Source of the DNA: Hymenoscyphus infarciens
Taxonomy: Eukaryota; Ascomycota; Leotiomycetes; Helotiales; Helotiaceae
Length of the DNA stretch: 64,000 bases
Direction: 5' to 3'
Assembly: GCA_001414345.1 (NCBI GenBank)
Contig: LLCB01000141.1
Location: 1 to 64,000 of the forward strand
The notes beneath the pieces were generated by a model that saw only the letters and a program-made list of their open reading frames with translations, was not told the origin of the DNA and made no database searches. Position numbers and translations under genes: made by a program. Positions 47,606-57,165 of the stretch are shown piece after piece (within the stretch, counting starts at the first letter, position 1; every line of letters starts with the position of its first letter).

Positions 47606-48837
47606 TCAAGGTTTCTGGAAAGCCATGACAGCATACCGGAATGTCCCGTTTGCAAATCCTCGTCTCATTGCTCTGAAGGCTTGCATGAAAGCCAATCCAT
47701 CTCGGCCTTGAGCGACCGCGAAGGCCCAGAGCGCGGGGTTTTGGATAAGAGTCCACGAGATATCCCTGGAATCAGTTAGTAATTAGATAGCAGATTTTAG
47801 AAAACAGGAAGTAATCGATGGGTAAGTCGACTTACCAAGTCTTGGAAACCTGCTTGCTGATATCAAATGGTTCAGCGAAGATCTTCAACCCTGCTCCTTG
47901 AGCATGTCGGACATAATCGACCTGGGTACAAAGTGGGGGAAGTAACATCCCATCTATTTTCTCGTGAGCACAATAATCTGAAGCTCGGAAAATCTGGAAG
48001 AAATGGAAACAAACCCTCAATAGGCGAAATATCATCCCTAAACTGCTTCTCACTCAACCCCTCATCCTTAAACCAATCAGCAACCACCAATTTTCCTCGA
48101 GCCTTCAAAAGCTTCTCGGAGTTCTTGAAGAACAACTCTTTATTGGGCAGATGGCTCATAGCCTCTGAAATCCAAACACAATCAAACGTCTCCTCATTCG
48201 GTGTAGTCACGAAGTACTCCCCCATATTCTCGGCATCCAACTCGATGAATCGTACCGAACCTTCTCCCACTCTATAGGTTTCGCCTTCTTTCTCTTTCTC
48301 GCTCTCGCCCAAATTACCACCAGCCTCTAACGTAAGCTTTTTAGCGAGCTCAACTTGTCGTCCACTGATTGTTACGCCAGTGACGTGACATCCCCATTCC
48401 TTAGCTAGATACCGAGAAGTTCCTCCAATTCCGCAACCCACGTCAAGGACTTTGACACCTTTTGGTAAAGCGGAACGTTCGAGGAGGAGCGAGATGAGTT
48501 GGAGTTGGGCTTTTTCTTTTGTGTCTTGGGGTGTGAGGAAGTAGCCATGGTGGATGTGTTCGCCCCTAGAGAAATGGTACACGTGATTAGCTTTCGTTCT
48601 TGATAGAGGGGTAGCTTTTGTATGGAGGGTATGGGATTGTGGTAGGATTGGGTAGTTGGAGGAGGAAAATTACCAGAGAGAGTAATAGTAATCGGAAGCC
48701 AGCTCATAGTGGTGTCTAATTCGGTCTTTGAGAGCTGCGAAGGAGATGAAAGGTTCGGGTTCTGGGATGGTGTATTTCTCAATTGCTTCGTCGGGTTTGG
48801 CGGGGTCAGATGTTGGGGTTGCGGGGATTGTCGTCAT
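47606..48837 (-). CDS. SAM-dependent methyltransferase, class I (four exons)
   Basis: Predicted 330-residue methyltransferase. Exons: 48837-48674, 48565-48015, 47953-47836, 47765-47606; introns of 108, 61 and 70 nt, all joining in phase. Motif I is VLDVGCGIGGTSRYLA (about residues 94-109) and binds SAM; the conserved HHYELASDYYYSLWGEHIHHGYF lies just before it, spanning intron 1. Downstream are ESEAMSHLP-like (ISEAMSHLPNKELFF), DDISPIEDGMLLPPLCTQ across intron 2, and the C-terminal WDISWTLIQNPALWAFAVAQGRDG. The layout resembles sterol/tocopherol-type and small-molecule methyltransferases of fungi. An ATG 219 bases upstream (49056) is also in frame, but the MTTIPATPTS start fits the domain better. 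Substrate not determinable; the neighbours give no pathway clue. Confidence 0.85.
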
Positions 48838-49263
48838 CGTGCCTTTTTTGTGATGGTATGGCTGAAGTTGGAAAGATTCAATCAACTGATAGAGGTTTGA
48901 AGAATTCTCCTGTGTAGAGGAGGCGTGAGTTTTGTCCGGGATGGTGAAGTGAGTTGTTGAGGAGGAGAGGTCGAAATGTCCAATTGGGTAAGGCGGGGTT
49001 GAGGGCAGGGCGCCAAGCCCAGTTGGGCTTGGCGTGATTTGGCATCCCCTTTGCATGTCACGAGTTCGTGGATGAATATCAAAAGAACCAGAGGGCTTTT
49101 GATGAAGTATGATGAGAATTTATTCGCTCTTGTAGATATCCATTTCCTGTTCAGTCTCTGTGCCCAATCCCACTTTCCATAATCCTCGCTTGTAGTGCCA
49201 CAGATCCTCTCCCTTCACCACAGTCTCCCCGTCTGTGAGACCCTGACGCCCACCCTACTTCGC

Positions 49264-49835
49264 TCATCTGTCGTGAGGAAGAGCATTCAAATACTCCTCG
49301 AGGTTATGGCCCACTGAAAGAGAAAGTCAGAAAGAGAACGAATTTCGGCCGACTGTAAGATGCACTTACTTTGCTCTCGGTGCCAATATCCATATACAGC
49401 CAGGAGAATAAACTCCCCGAGTACCCGTTGAGCAACACCCCCCATTTCCCCCTCCCTTGCCGCTCCTGCCACCAAGAAAATGGCGCTGAAGAAAAATGCA
49501 AGAACCCCATATCCAAGGCTTCGACATGCTCCGGCGAAAATTCGACGCATTTTATCTTCTGGCTTATTTGGTGCGAATTTCGAGATATGCCACACGAATA
49601 TGAATGCTACAAGGGCGATGCTACTGGCAATCCCAGAGGCAAGTATGAAGGCTGACCCGATTGAAGCACACAATTCTTGGTCGGGGGTAAGTGGTTGATA
49701 GGCCAGAAAAGCAGTCCCGACAAGACCGGCGGCGAGGAAGCTGTGAGACTGTGAGTATTTGTACATCACGAGCCTGGTGAGAACGGGCCCGGGGATGACC
49801 TCAGGGCGAGGAGCTGCGGCCGCTTCGTTGACCAT
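49264..49835 (-). CDS. Small multi-pass membrane protein, unknown function (two exons)
   Basis: Predicted 171-residue protein from ATG 49835. Exon 1 is 49835-49370 and exon 2 is 49313-49264, joined across a 56-nt intron (A|GTAAGT...TTTCAG|TG) to end in GHNLEEYLNALPHDR. Four hydrophobic segments are visible: FLAAGLVGTAFLAYQ, CASIGSAFILASGIASSIAL with VAFIFVW, YGVLAFFFSAIFLVAGAA, and LGEFILLAVYGY. The N-terminus is short and alanine/proline-rich. No family was recognised. The upstream frame remains open but without an ATG. Confidence 0.65.
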
Positions 49836-50717
49836 GCTGATGGATGGTTGCTTGTCCGTGAATACGGGTGGTTGATTGTTCGCAAGTAGGGTTTGATTGT
49901 CCGCGAGTATGGATAATAAGCGGTTCGAACGATGAGAGAATTGGAATAATCGTAAGTCTGTTCGAGTATGGTGCAAGTAATGATGTTGAAGTTGTTTAGA
50001 AAAAAAGGTCAGCAGTTTCTTGGGGCAATTGGGGGTTTAAATGGTGAGTGAGAAGCATTCGTACCTTCCCTCTCCTTCGCCTATTTCCCAGAATCACATA
50101 CCTTCTCCCCCTTTCTCGACAATCGAGGACCGTCTGTTGAATACACGTGCTTTTTCTGGCCACCTATCGAGCCACGTGCTCTCGCTCCCCTTTCAAGTTG
50201 GTGGTATTTGTTGTGATCGACACCAATAACTTCAAGTTGCTCCTTCCTTATGAACCTACACCACACCGGAGGATCAATTCCGAAAGAGAGGTGGCGAAGA
50301 CGTTTCCCTTGCGAGCTCCGCGAGCAAGAAAAGTTGAAGCCGTTCAACGAGAGGAATTGAGCCGGACGTAGGGCCCTAGGTAACCTTTTACGATGGACAC
50401 TCGCAAAGAATGAATCTATTCCCAACTTTCCATGACGCCCCGCGAGGGCCGGCAGGCATGAAATAATTCATCAACAATTTCTAAGACACCCTGCACACGC
50501 GCACCCGCATGCGAGTCACAATGTCACTTCCCTTACACTTTCGCGTTATTGTTTTCTTCGTTATTGTTTATTCATTCATAAGGGGCTCATGCAATTTGTT
50601 TCCGTATCTTCACGTCATCCTATCTAATCACCGCCAAGCAACTCAGATGCTAAGCAGCAAGGAATCCAGAGCTATCATCAGTTTCCAAATCAAGCAATCC
50701 ATCCGGTTGTCATCCCC
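49836..50717. other. Intergenic region between membrane-protein and Myb/SANT-like genes
   Basis: Contains the promoter of the membrane-protein gene and the 3' end of the gene at 50718. Open frames here lack start codons or family resemblance. Base composition is normal. Confidence 0.5.
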
Positions 50718-51557
50718 TCAAAGTTGTGGAAACTCTCTCCAAGGACTTGGTTCTTGGGGAGGTGCCCACCAACCAAGTTCCTCTGCAAGCTTTTCCACCT
50801 CGTGGTGCATCCGGGCTCTTTGCAGAGTTGCCTCTATTGAGCGAATTTCGGGACTAATGCAATCAGCTTCCGACGCCACGGTCGCGATAGTATTCATGTG
50901 GGCGCTGGGGTTTACCGGGAAATTTATGGGGTTTGGATAGCCCAAATAATCGCGGAGTGGTTGTAGAGCTGCCCATGCGTCGTAATCATCCACGAAAGGG
51001 CCATGGGTGGTATCATAAGCATCTTGGTACTCTCCCAATTCTGTTGGTTGAAAGAAATCTTCTTGATACACCTCAAAATTCCCTATCTCGTCTGCTGGTT
51101 GTCTTATAAGCATATCATATTGGGGTATATGTCCACCTGGTGGAACCAGCAGCCCAAAATTGGTATCTTCTAGTGGTACCTCTTGAATTTGCGGTCCCGG
51201 TGGAGGCACGGAGAATGAAACAATATCAAGACCAAGGCCATTTTCATTTGCTTCATTCTCCGCGATTCGACGACAGGGATTCTTGGGTGGAAGAGGATGG
51301 AATATGAGCTTCCCTTCCTTCATTTTGTTGATCCGGTTCTTGATGGCGTTGTCCGTATATTTTCTCGCCGGGACTGGGAAGGAAAGACTGGGATCATCTA
51401 GGGATTTAAGAAACTCAACTTCCTTGGTCATCTCTATTCCGATCGCTTTGCTCGACAGATGGTAGGATTTGATGTGTTCCACCCAGTAGTAAAGCAGGCA
51501 GTCTTCGGTCTCTGTCCATGGTAAGCGGGTTGCTCGTGGGGGGCGGCTGACTTGCAT
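50718..51557 (-). CDS. Myb/SANT-like single-domain protein
   Basis: Intronless 279-residue protein from ATG 51557. Residues 12-80 form a divergent Myb/SANT-like domain: LPWTETEDCLLYYWVEHIKS, LSSKAIGIEMTKEVEFLKSL, then RKYTDNAIKNRINKMK, whose end resembles the FTIKNRWRSF helix of domain 1 at 30244. The C-terminal 200 residues are Pro/Asp-rich and disordered-looking, with a helical stretch near the end (SPEIRSIEATLQRARMHHEV, EKLAEELGWW). No catalytic motif is present. A nuclear DNA- or chromatin-binding role is inferred from the fold. The gene is close to, but outside, the TE-rich blocks and shows ordinary codon composition. Confidence 0.72.
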   Translation of the reverse strand: MQVSRPPRATRLPWTETEDCLLYYWVEHIKSYHLSSKAIGIEMTKEVEFLKSLDDPSLSFPVPARKYTDNAIKNRINKMKEGKLIFHPLPPKNPCRRIAENEANENGLGLDIVSFSVPPPGPQIQEVPLEDTNFGLLVPPGGHIPQYDMLIRQPADEIGNFEVYQEDFFQPTELGEYQDAYDTTHGPFVDDYDAWAALQPLRDYLGYPNPINFPVNPSAHMNTIATVASEADCISPEIRSIEATLQRARMHHEVEKLAEELGWWAPPQEPSPWREFPQL

Positions 51558-52302
51558 GCTGTATGTTAATTCAAGGTCTCGTATGTTCGGTAGTAGTGTT
51601 GAGTTTCGAAGGTGGAAATATTTTTGAAGGAAGGAGTTGACTTGGAGATTGGAATCATCTCAAGTTTCTTAAATGTTGGTGACTTGATTTGTTCACAGAT
51701 TAACAGCTCCTTCCGTAAGTGAATATATTTACGTCTACACGTATTATGTTCTGAAACATATCATAATGTCATTCTTTTAGAACAAGAAAATAGAACAAAT
51801 CAACTTTCACCATTCATGGGAGAAGTGCTCCTTTTATTGCACTGAACAGGTTCTAGTGGTTATATGTTATTTGAACAAGACCATATTGCTATTGTTTGGG
51901 GATAATCATGAGGCTTTCTTAGAACAATCAAAAGTTGTCACACAGCCACCTCCCACGCACCATCCCTTCTTCACTTGGCCCTTGCCAGAAAGTTTATTTT
52001 GTTTCAAGTTTCCAATAGTACGCTTAGGACAGATGCCAAATTTAGTTTCACTGGTCAATTATCATCTGCACAATATCTGAATAACAAATTTTGCCATGGC
52101 TTTCAATTCACTCCACACAAGTCATATTCCTAATTATTTTGCCAATACTCCAAAGTCATTGGATAATGAGTCGAGATGAGTCTTAATTATTTTCCAGGTC
52201 TTCATCAAATATGCATGTTTTATTTTATTTTCTCTAGACTTCCTGCATAATTCGTTATTTCTAGATGAATAAACAATGATTGTTGAGAACAAAGAACATT
52301 GC
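51558..52302. other. Intergenic region, no gene recognised
   Basis: Somewhat AT-rich; a 74-codon frame at 51856-52080 has no recognisable features. Probably the upstream region of the Myb/SANT-like gene. Confidence 0.45.
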
Positions 52303-52310
52303 GTTTCTCC

Positions 52311-52613
52311 CAGCGTTTTAGATTTCCTCGCCTAAACGCTCCTAGGTATTAGGATAAGGAAGGATACCCTGCTATATTAAGATATGATAGGAGAGGAAGG
52401 ATAATTATAAAAGAAGGATTAGAGTGGCTAGGAAAGCTAAAAAGAGGGGCTAGGAAGGGAGAGGAGAGTAAGGAGTATAGGATATGATAGGCTAGGAGTG
52501 CTTAAAAGGGGGGATATAATAAGGAAGGATAGCCTTAAAAGTAAGGAAAGGCATAGATAGGAACCTTTAGGAAGGATAGGAGTGCTAACCCGGCTAGGAA
52601 AACAAAAACGCTG
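52311..52613. mobile_element. hAT-like MITE with exact 8-bp target-site duplication
   Basis: About 303 bases from CAGCGTTTTAGATTTCCTCG to the imperfect inverse GGAAAACAAAAACGCTG. The flanks GTTTCTCC at 52303-52310 and 52614-52621 are identical eight-base words. The interior consists of AGGATAGG and GGAAGGATA variations, the same composition as the element at 46146-47070 in opposite orientation, and the terminal word CAGYGTTTT is shared by both. Confidence 0.85.
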
Positions 52614-52621
52614 GTTTCTCC

Positions 52622-52894
52622 CTTGAGTTTTAACTCAAATACTCGAGCTTTTGTATTATAAACCAGCTAATTAAGAACTTCTTTGCTCCTATTCCACTTT
52701 CTCCTTTCAGCAACTAGATTTTTTGATGAAACTTGAGCAAATTGTAAGACTTTCACGATTTATTTTTCTCCACCTCTGTAGGAGGAAATTATCCGGGGTG
52801 AAACAAGATATTTTTGAAACAATCAACCTATCCATTCCAGAAAACCACCTTTTTATTAACCGACCCTCCTCGAAAGTTGACTCTGCTGCAGATT
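52622..52894. other. Short intergenic region
   Basis: No gene recognised; lies downstream of the DUF6594 remnant. Confidence 0.4.
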
Positions 52895-53971
52895 TCAAAC
52901 GAAAGCTACCAAGACCGCACAGTAAGCTGCAGTTGCTGGGAAGGCCGCCAGTCTTTTCGGGTTTGTACAAAATGAGAGTAGTATAGCAAACCCCAAAGCA
53001 AACAAAAGAGTAATGCCAGCCATTTTGACCGCAGGCAGTTGGCCCGCAAGAAAAACAAAGACTGGTAAAATAAAAAGCACTGAGGGGGCTACAACAACTC
53101 TTTTTGCTATAGCAGTGAAGGATTCATGGGACTGGTGGTAAGCTTGTGTTAGCGAGTTGGAGTATATATCTGAAGGAGTTGAAACGTACACTTAGAGCTT
53201 TAGAAAAGAAACGGCTTTCCATAATCGCCTTCAAGCGATCATCTAACCAGCTATATTGATGATTTTGAAATACCACAAAGTCGCATTCGTGGTGGAGGGA
53301 GGACATTTTTCTCGTCTTTTCCCAAAGTTTTTATGCTCTATTTTACTAGGCATAGGAAGTTTCCGGAGTTTCCTTTCTCGGAGAAGTATATTATCTATGT
53401 AATGCAAATCATTAGCTAGTTTCCCTGTTTGTCCATGCCTGACAATAACCAAAAATTACCGTACGCGTCTAATGCCCGATATGTCTCATCCTTCAGGCTT
53501 TGTGTTCCTCGTGGCCTCCTCGATCTATGTATAAATGATGCACTCTACATCGGTCTTCGGGCACTTCAAACTCGTTTTTATCGATTTTGAGAAGCCTTTA
53601 TTGGAGAGCGATGGGCTCAGCTTGTTTGTATAGGAGGCTTGTGGCGTGAAAAACACCAAAACGACGATAGATAGCGGTCTCCATCAAGTCACTATTGAGG
53701 CAAACCGCTGTTCAGGGATATCTCGGGGGTGGGCTTCAACTTTTTGTTCATCTTATCCTTAGCGATTGTAATTATGTTTTGCGATAGAGAACTCTCACAG
53801 TTGCGTATTCTAATATGGCTGTCTCGGTCGTCACGCAGCTGATATCGAAACCTGAGTAGACGGAGTAGAATATTCGGACGTGGGGTCAGAGTTTGGATTA
53901 TTGGGTACTTCAATTTCAGCATGGGGCGTTGGAGTCGGCTCGACGATCTGCTGAAGTGGGGAAGAAGTCAT
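52895..53971 (-). pseudogene. DUF6594-like gene, broken by stops and frameshifts
   Basis: Pieces of a DUF6594-type fungal membrane protein occur in the right order on the minus strand. They are: a start MTSSPLQQIVEPTPTPHAEI (53971); then IYRRFGVFHATSLLYKQAEP, ending at a TAA and resuming as RLLKIDKNEFEVPED; then LHYIDNILLRERKLRKLPMP; then, in another frame, YSWLDDRLKAIMESRFFSK; then after an intron (53189-53132) the membrane part SVLFILPVFVFLAGQLP and ALGFAILLSF with the terminal FPATAAYCAVLVAF. At least one in-frame stop and one frame change near 53310 disrupt it. The last two exons (53306-53190, 53131-52895) alone would give an in-frame 117-residue product, so a short transcript is possible. 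DUF6594 function is unknown. Confidence 0.65.
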
Positions 53972-54506
53972 TTGAATCGAATGTAATCTAGATGATAGAG
54001 AGAAACATGAGCTACATGTCCTCGACAGTGTACCAAGACAATTGTGGGACTTGAGTCGTCTTAAATTGAGGGCGCAAGGCAAAAGTAATTATTAGCTCAA
54101 AGGAGCCTGCATGAGGCGAACTGGTAGGCACCCTGTGTCTGATTTTTAATCACATGGAAGAAAAGATCGCGGTTGAAGACGGTCGTCGATTGGTAGCAAG
54201 AAGCACTCTATCCCAATTGCTGCTGGTGTGACGTTTGTTTTGCCTTCAGGGGAAGAAGAAACTAAGCAGCTGCACCGCGTGTCCTGGAACTTTCTTAAAC
54301 TTAGGTTCACCAAGAGATACTTTCACACCACATCGTACCAATAAACGAGGCCTTGAAATTCATATATTGCCTTATGTCGCTTTCCGCATCGCTATTAGAA
54401 CAGATGAGATGAATTGGACATTCTTGTTGGAGAAAGATACTATTAGTACTCTTGCTGGCTGCTGGACTGCTAGACCACAAATAGATCAATACACTCGAAA
54501 CTCTGA
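53972..54506. other. Intergenic region
   Basis: No gene recognised between the DUF6594 remnant and the RfeG-like gene. Open frames here have no start or family support. Confidence 0.45.
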
Positions 54507-55700
54507 CTACCGTCGAACCTGATGAGAATGTCTATCACGCCTATCCGGATCACCATGGCCTGAGTCCCGCTCACGTCTTCTCGTCGTTTGGTGAGATGTA
54601 TTTGCCGCAGGAGCAGTCCGAAGACCTGGTGTATAATCTTGAGAACCTTGATAAGCAGTTTCATACCCATTATTCTGATTATCCACGTGTCCACTTATGT
54701 TGGGACCACGATTGTAATGTGGCTCTCCACTTTGTGGAGGTTGGTACTGCGAGGGAGAGGAATTGGAATTGGGCTGTGCATAGTACGCTGAGCTGTTTGC
54801 TGTTGCGGAAGCCCCATACGGAGGTTGATATTCTCCTCGTGCTCCGTATTCTGCTGGGGAAGTTGGATTTGCGACATTTCCTACCCCAGGTGGAGGCTGT
54901 GGTGGTTGGTAGGGATAGTCCTGTGCTGTTCTGGTATAGGTATAACCGCCCGAGTTGGGAGTTGTTCCATAGCCAGGATCATTGCTGGCTGAAGGCAGAT
55001 AACCAGATGTAGTACTTGATTCATATGGGGAAGGATTGGGATAATTTGACGAGGGGTTTTGATAAGACGATGACGAGCTGGCATATCCTGATGCATTCGA
55101 TGGATGTGAAGAAGGTTGGTTTCCTGGAGCCTCAGTTGGACCATAATACTGTCTCGACTGGTGTGTACTTGAAGTTCCGTACTCAACATGTGGAGTCCGT
55201 CCCCTCAAGCCAGGGGAAGCCATTCTTTCCGCATTCCATCTCTCCGTATCCGCCTTCAAATCTGCTATCATCGCCGTAGTCAGATTTCGATATGCGTTGA
55301 TAAAGTATCCCGGGGTTATGGTGCGAGTAGATGGGTTTTCATAGGTGCCACTTCGTACGAGCGCATCATTCCCCAAGTACCGACATATGTCTGCTGCAAT
55401 AACCTCCTTATCGATGCCATCTTTCGGGATAAAGTATTCGTTCCGGCGGGCTGCGGCTTGTGATCGATGTGTATCACGCTCTCGATTTCGAAAGTCCACT
55501 GTCGGACTTCGGGCTGAGGAAGAGTAAGACGTCTGGCGAGGGACGAAGGGCTCGCTCGGAGGTGGGGGCGGCGTACTCGAAACGGCTCCCTCGGGAGTTT
55601 CCACTCTTGGTGGGATTGGCTTTGCGAGTCAGTATCAACCTTATTCGTAGCGGATATGAGTTACATTGATGAAAGATCTGTTATTCAAAAAGGAATCCAT
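54507..55700 (-). CDS. rfeG-like: RfeG-like transcription regulator (two exons)
   Basis: Predicted 382-residue protein. Exon 1 is 55700-55665 (MDSFLNNRSFIN), exon 2 is 55619-54507; the 45-nt intron has a GTAACT donor, a TACTGAC branch word and an AAG acceptor, joining in phase 0. The long frame itself has no ATG, which is why the short first exon is proposed. Residues 74-142 carry the conserved block YFIPKDGIDKEVIAADICRY, LGNDALVRSGTYENP, GYFINAYRNLTTAMIADLKA, characteristic of fungal RfeG-type proteins annotated as transcription factors. The rest is a Tyr, Ser, Pro, Gln and Gly-rich low-complexity tail ending in a basic RRRERDSGHGDPDRRDRHSH stretch, probably disordered and nuclear. The annotation as a transcription factor comes from the family; no known DNA-binding fold can be seen. 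Confidence 0.8.
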
Positions 55701-57165
55701 TGCGGTGTGCGCCCGCGCAGCAAGCTAACAACCGCTAAAAATACCGGGAATGGGGAGAAGCCCAAAGTCGAGTTGTTGGCGTTTGGAGTGGTTTGCTTGT
55801 CGTTTGTTTTAACAGTAAGCCAACAAAGCTCGAACGACCGTCTTCGAGAGATCAAAAGATGATATATCCGTGAGGTTGGGTATCAATGGATGAGGCTGAG
55901 CTATGGGGGAAACGGTGACTCCATAACCTCATCTATCCCAAGAAGCAGCCTGAAAGGAAAATAACGCCATGGGTGCCTAAAGGATCCGGTGTATACAACC
56001 TGCAGGCGCCACGTTTGCTATCGGAGGAGAGGAACAAATCATATATATAATGTGCATAAGAAATTGACCAATGAAAATGTCACTTGATTGAAACTTCCCC
56101 TCATCCTCCTCATCCCAAAAACTTCTGACTTCCTCCCTTCACCTCACATGAGGTCGAACGATAGATCTTTTAACTCGTCAAATCATGGCGAAATCGCAAA
56201 AAAAAATGTTCCAGAAAGCGGGGAAAGAAGTATTGCAAAATTCAAATCAGGTTGGTTACTGCTGAAGGTCAAAGTCACGGGATTCTGCCCATTCCCATAA
56301 CAAACAGCTTTCTGTTTCGTCCCAGCACAATTACGATGAGTATGAGGACAGCTCGCACCGCACCCCAGAATTCAAAATAACCACGCTGACCGGTTTCCAG
56401 AAATTTATGGTCTGCCATGCGGGTTCTTCCACACCAGAATTCAATTTCCAAACACTTGGTTGATGTCCTACGGGGCGATTGTAGTCCAGCACGTTGTTGC
56501 TATCAAGTCCATCAGTTTATCCTTCTATCCTCCTCTTCCCTTTCCCCCTCTATCCTCCTTTCCCCCTGCCACAGAAATACAAACCTTGCTGCAGCATACT
56601 TCAATGCCCAAGGTGGTGTCTTGAGTCGACCTCGCCCGGAAGTCGTCTGCCAGGTCCCCATCTCACTCTCCGCGATCCCTTTTCGACAACGAAAAAGTGT
56701 GTAAATGAGAGGACGAGGCCGGGGTTTCGGACAGAGGGTCGTGTCTTCCCTTCTCGCTGTCGTCCACCTAGGTAGACTCCGCGTGGTCAGTAGTGGTCAG
56801 TAGAGGCCAGGTCGGGAGGTCGAGCTGTTGAAGTGAGAGGGGAGGAGTGACCTCGAGTCCTCTAGGTCTCCCCCCGGTGAGTCGAGTCGTCAAGGGGAAG
56901 GAACGACCCAGCAAAAGATTGGTCCTCCACAATGGGCCTCAAAGCAACTGATGGGGCCCAACTCGAGGTACACCTGGGCAGCGATGGGTTTTGAACTTTT
57001 GTGTGAGACGAGGCTGGCCCAAAAAACTCACAGTAACAGAAAGGCGGGGAATATGGCAGAATTCCGATTGGGTTTGGCCTCTCACCCAAAGTCACGGGAT
57101 TCTTCCCCTTACCAATATCTCATATAACCCTTATCCAACTGGATTCCTCATCATCAACAACAGAA
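55701..57165. other. Long intergenic region, no gene recognised
   Basis: About 1.5 kb of normal composition with pyrimidine-rich stretches (56500-56570). Contains the RfeG-like promoter at its left. Open frames at 56417-56704 and 56991-57311 have no family support. No RNA gene was recognised. Confidence 0.45.

Noticed and set aside
50041..50425. Overlapping open frames on both strands
   Set aside because: No start codon context, no family similarity and typical of an intergenic, GC-normal stretch.
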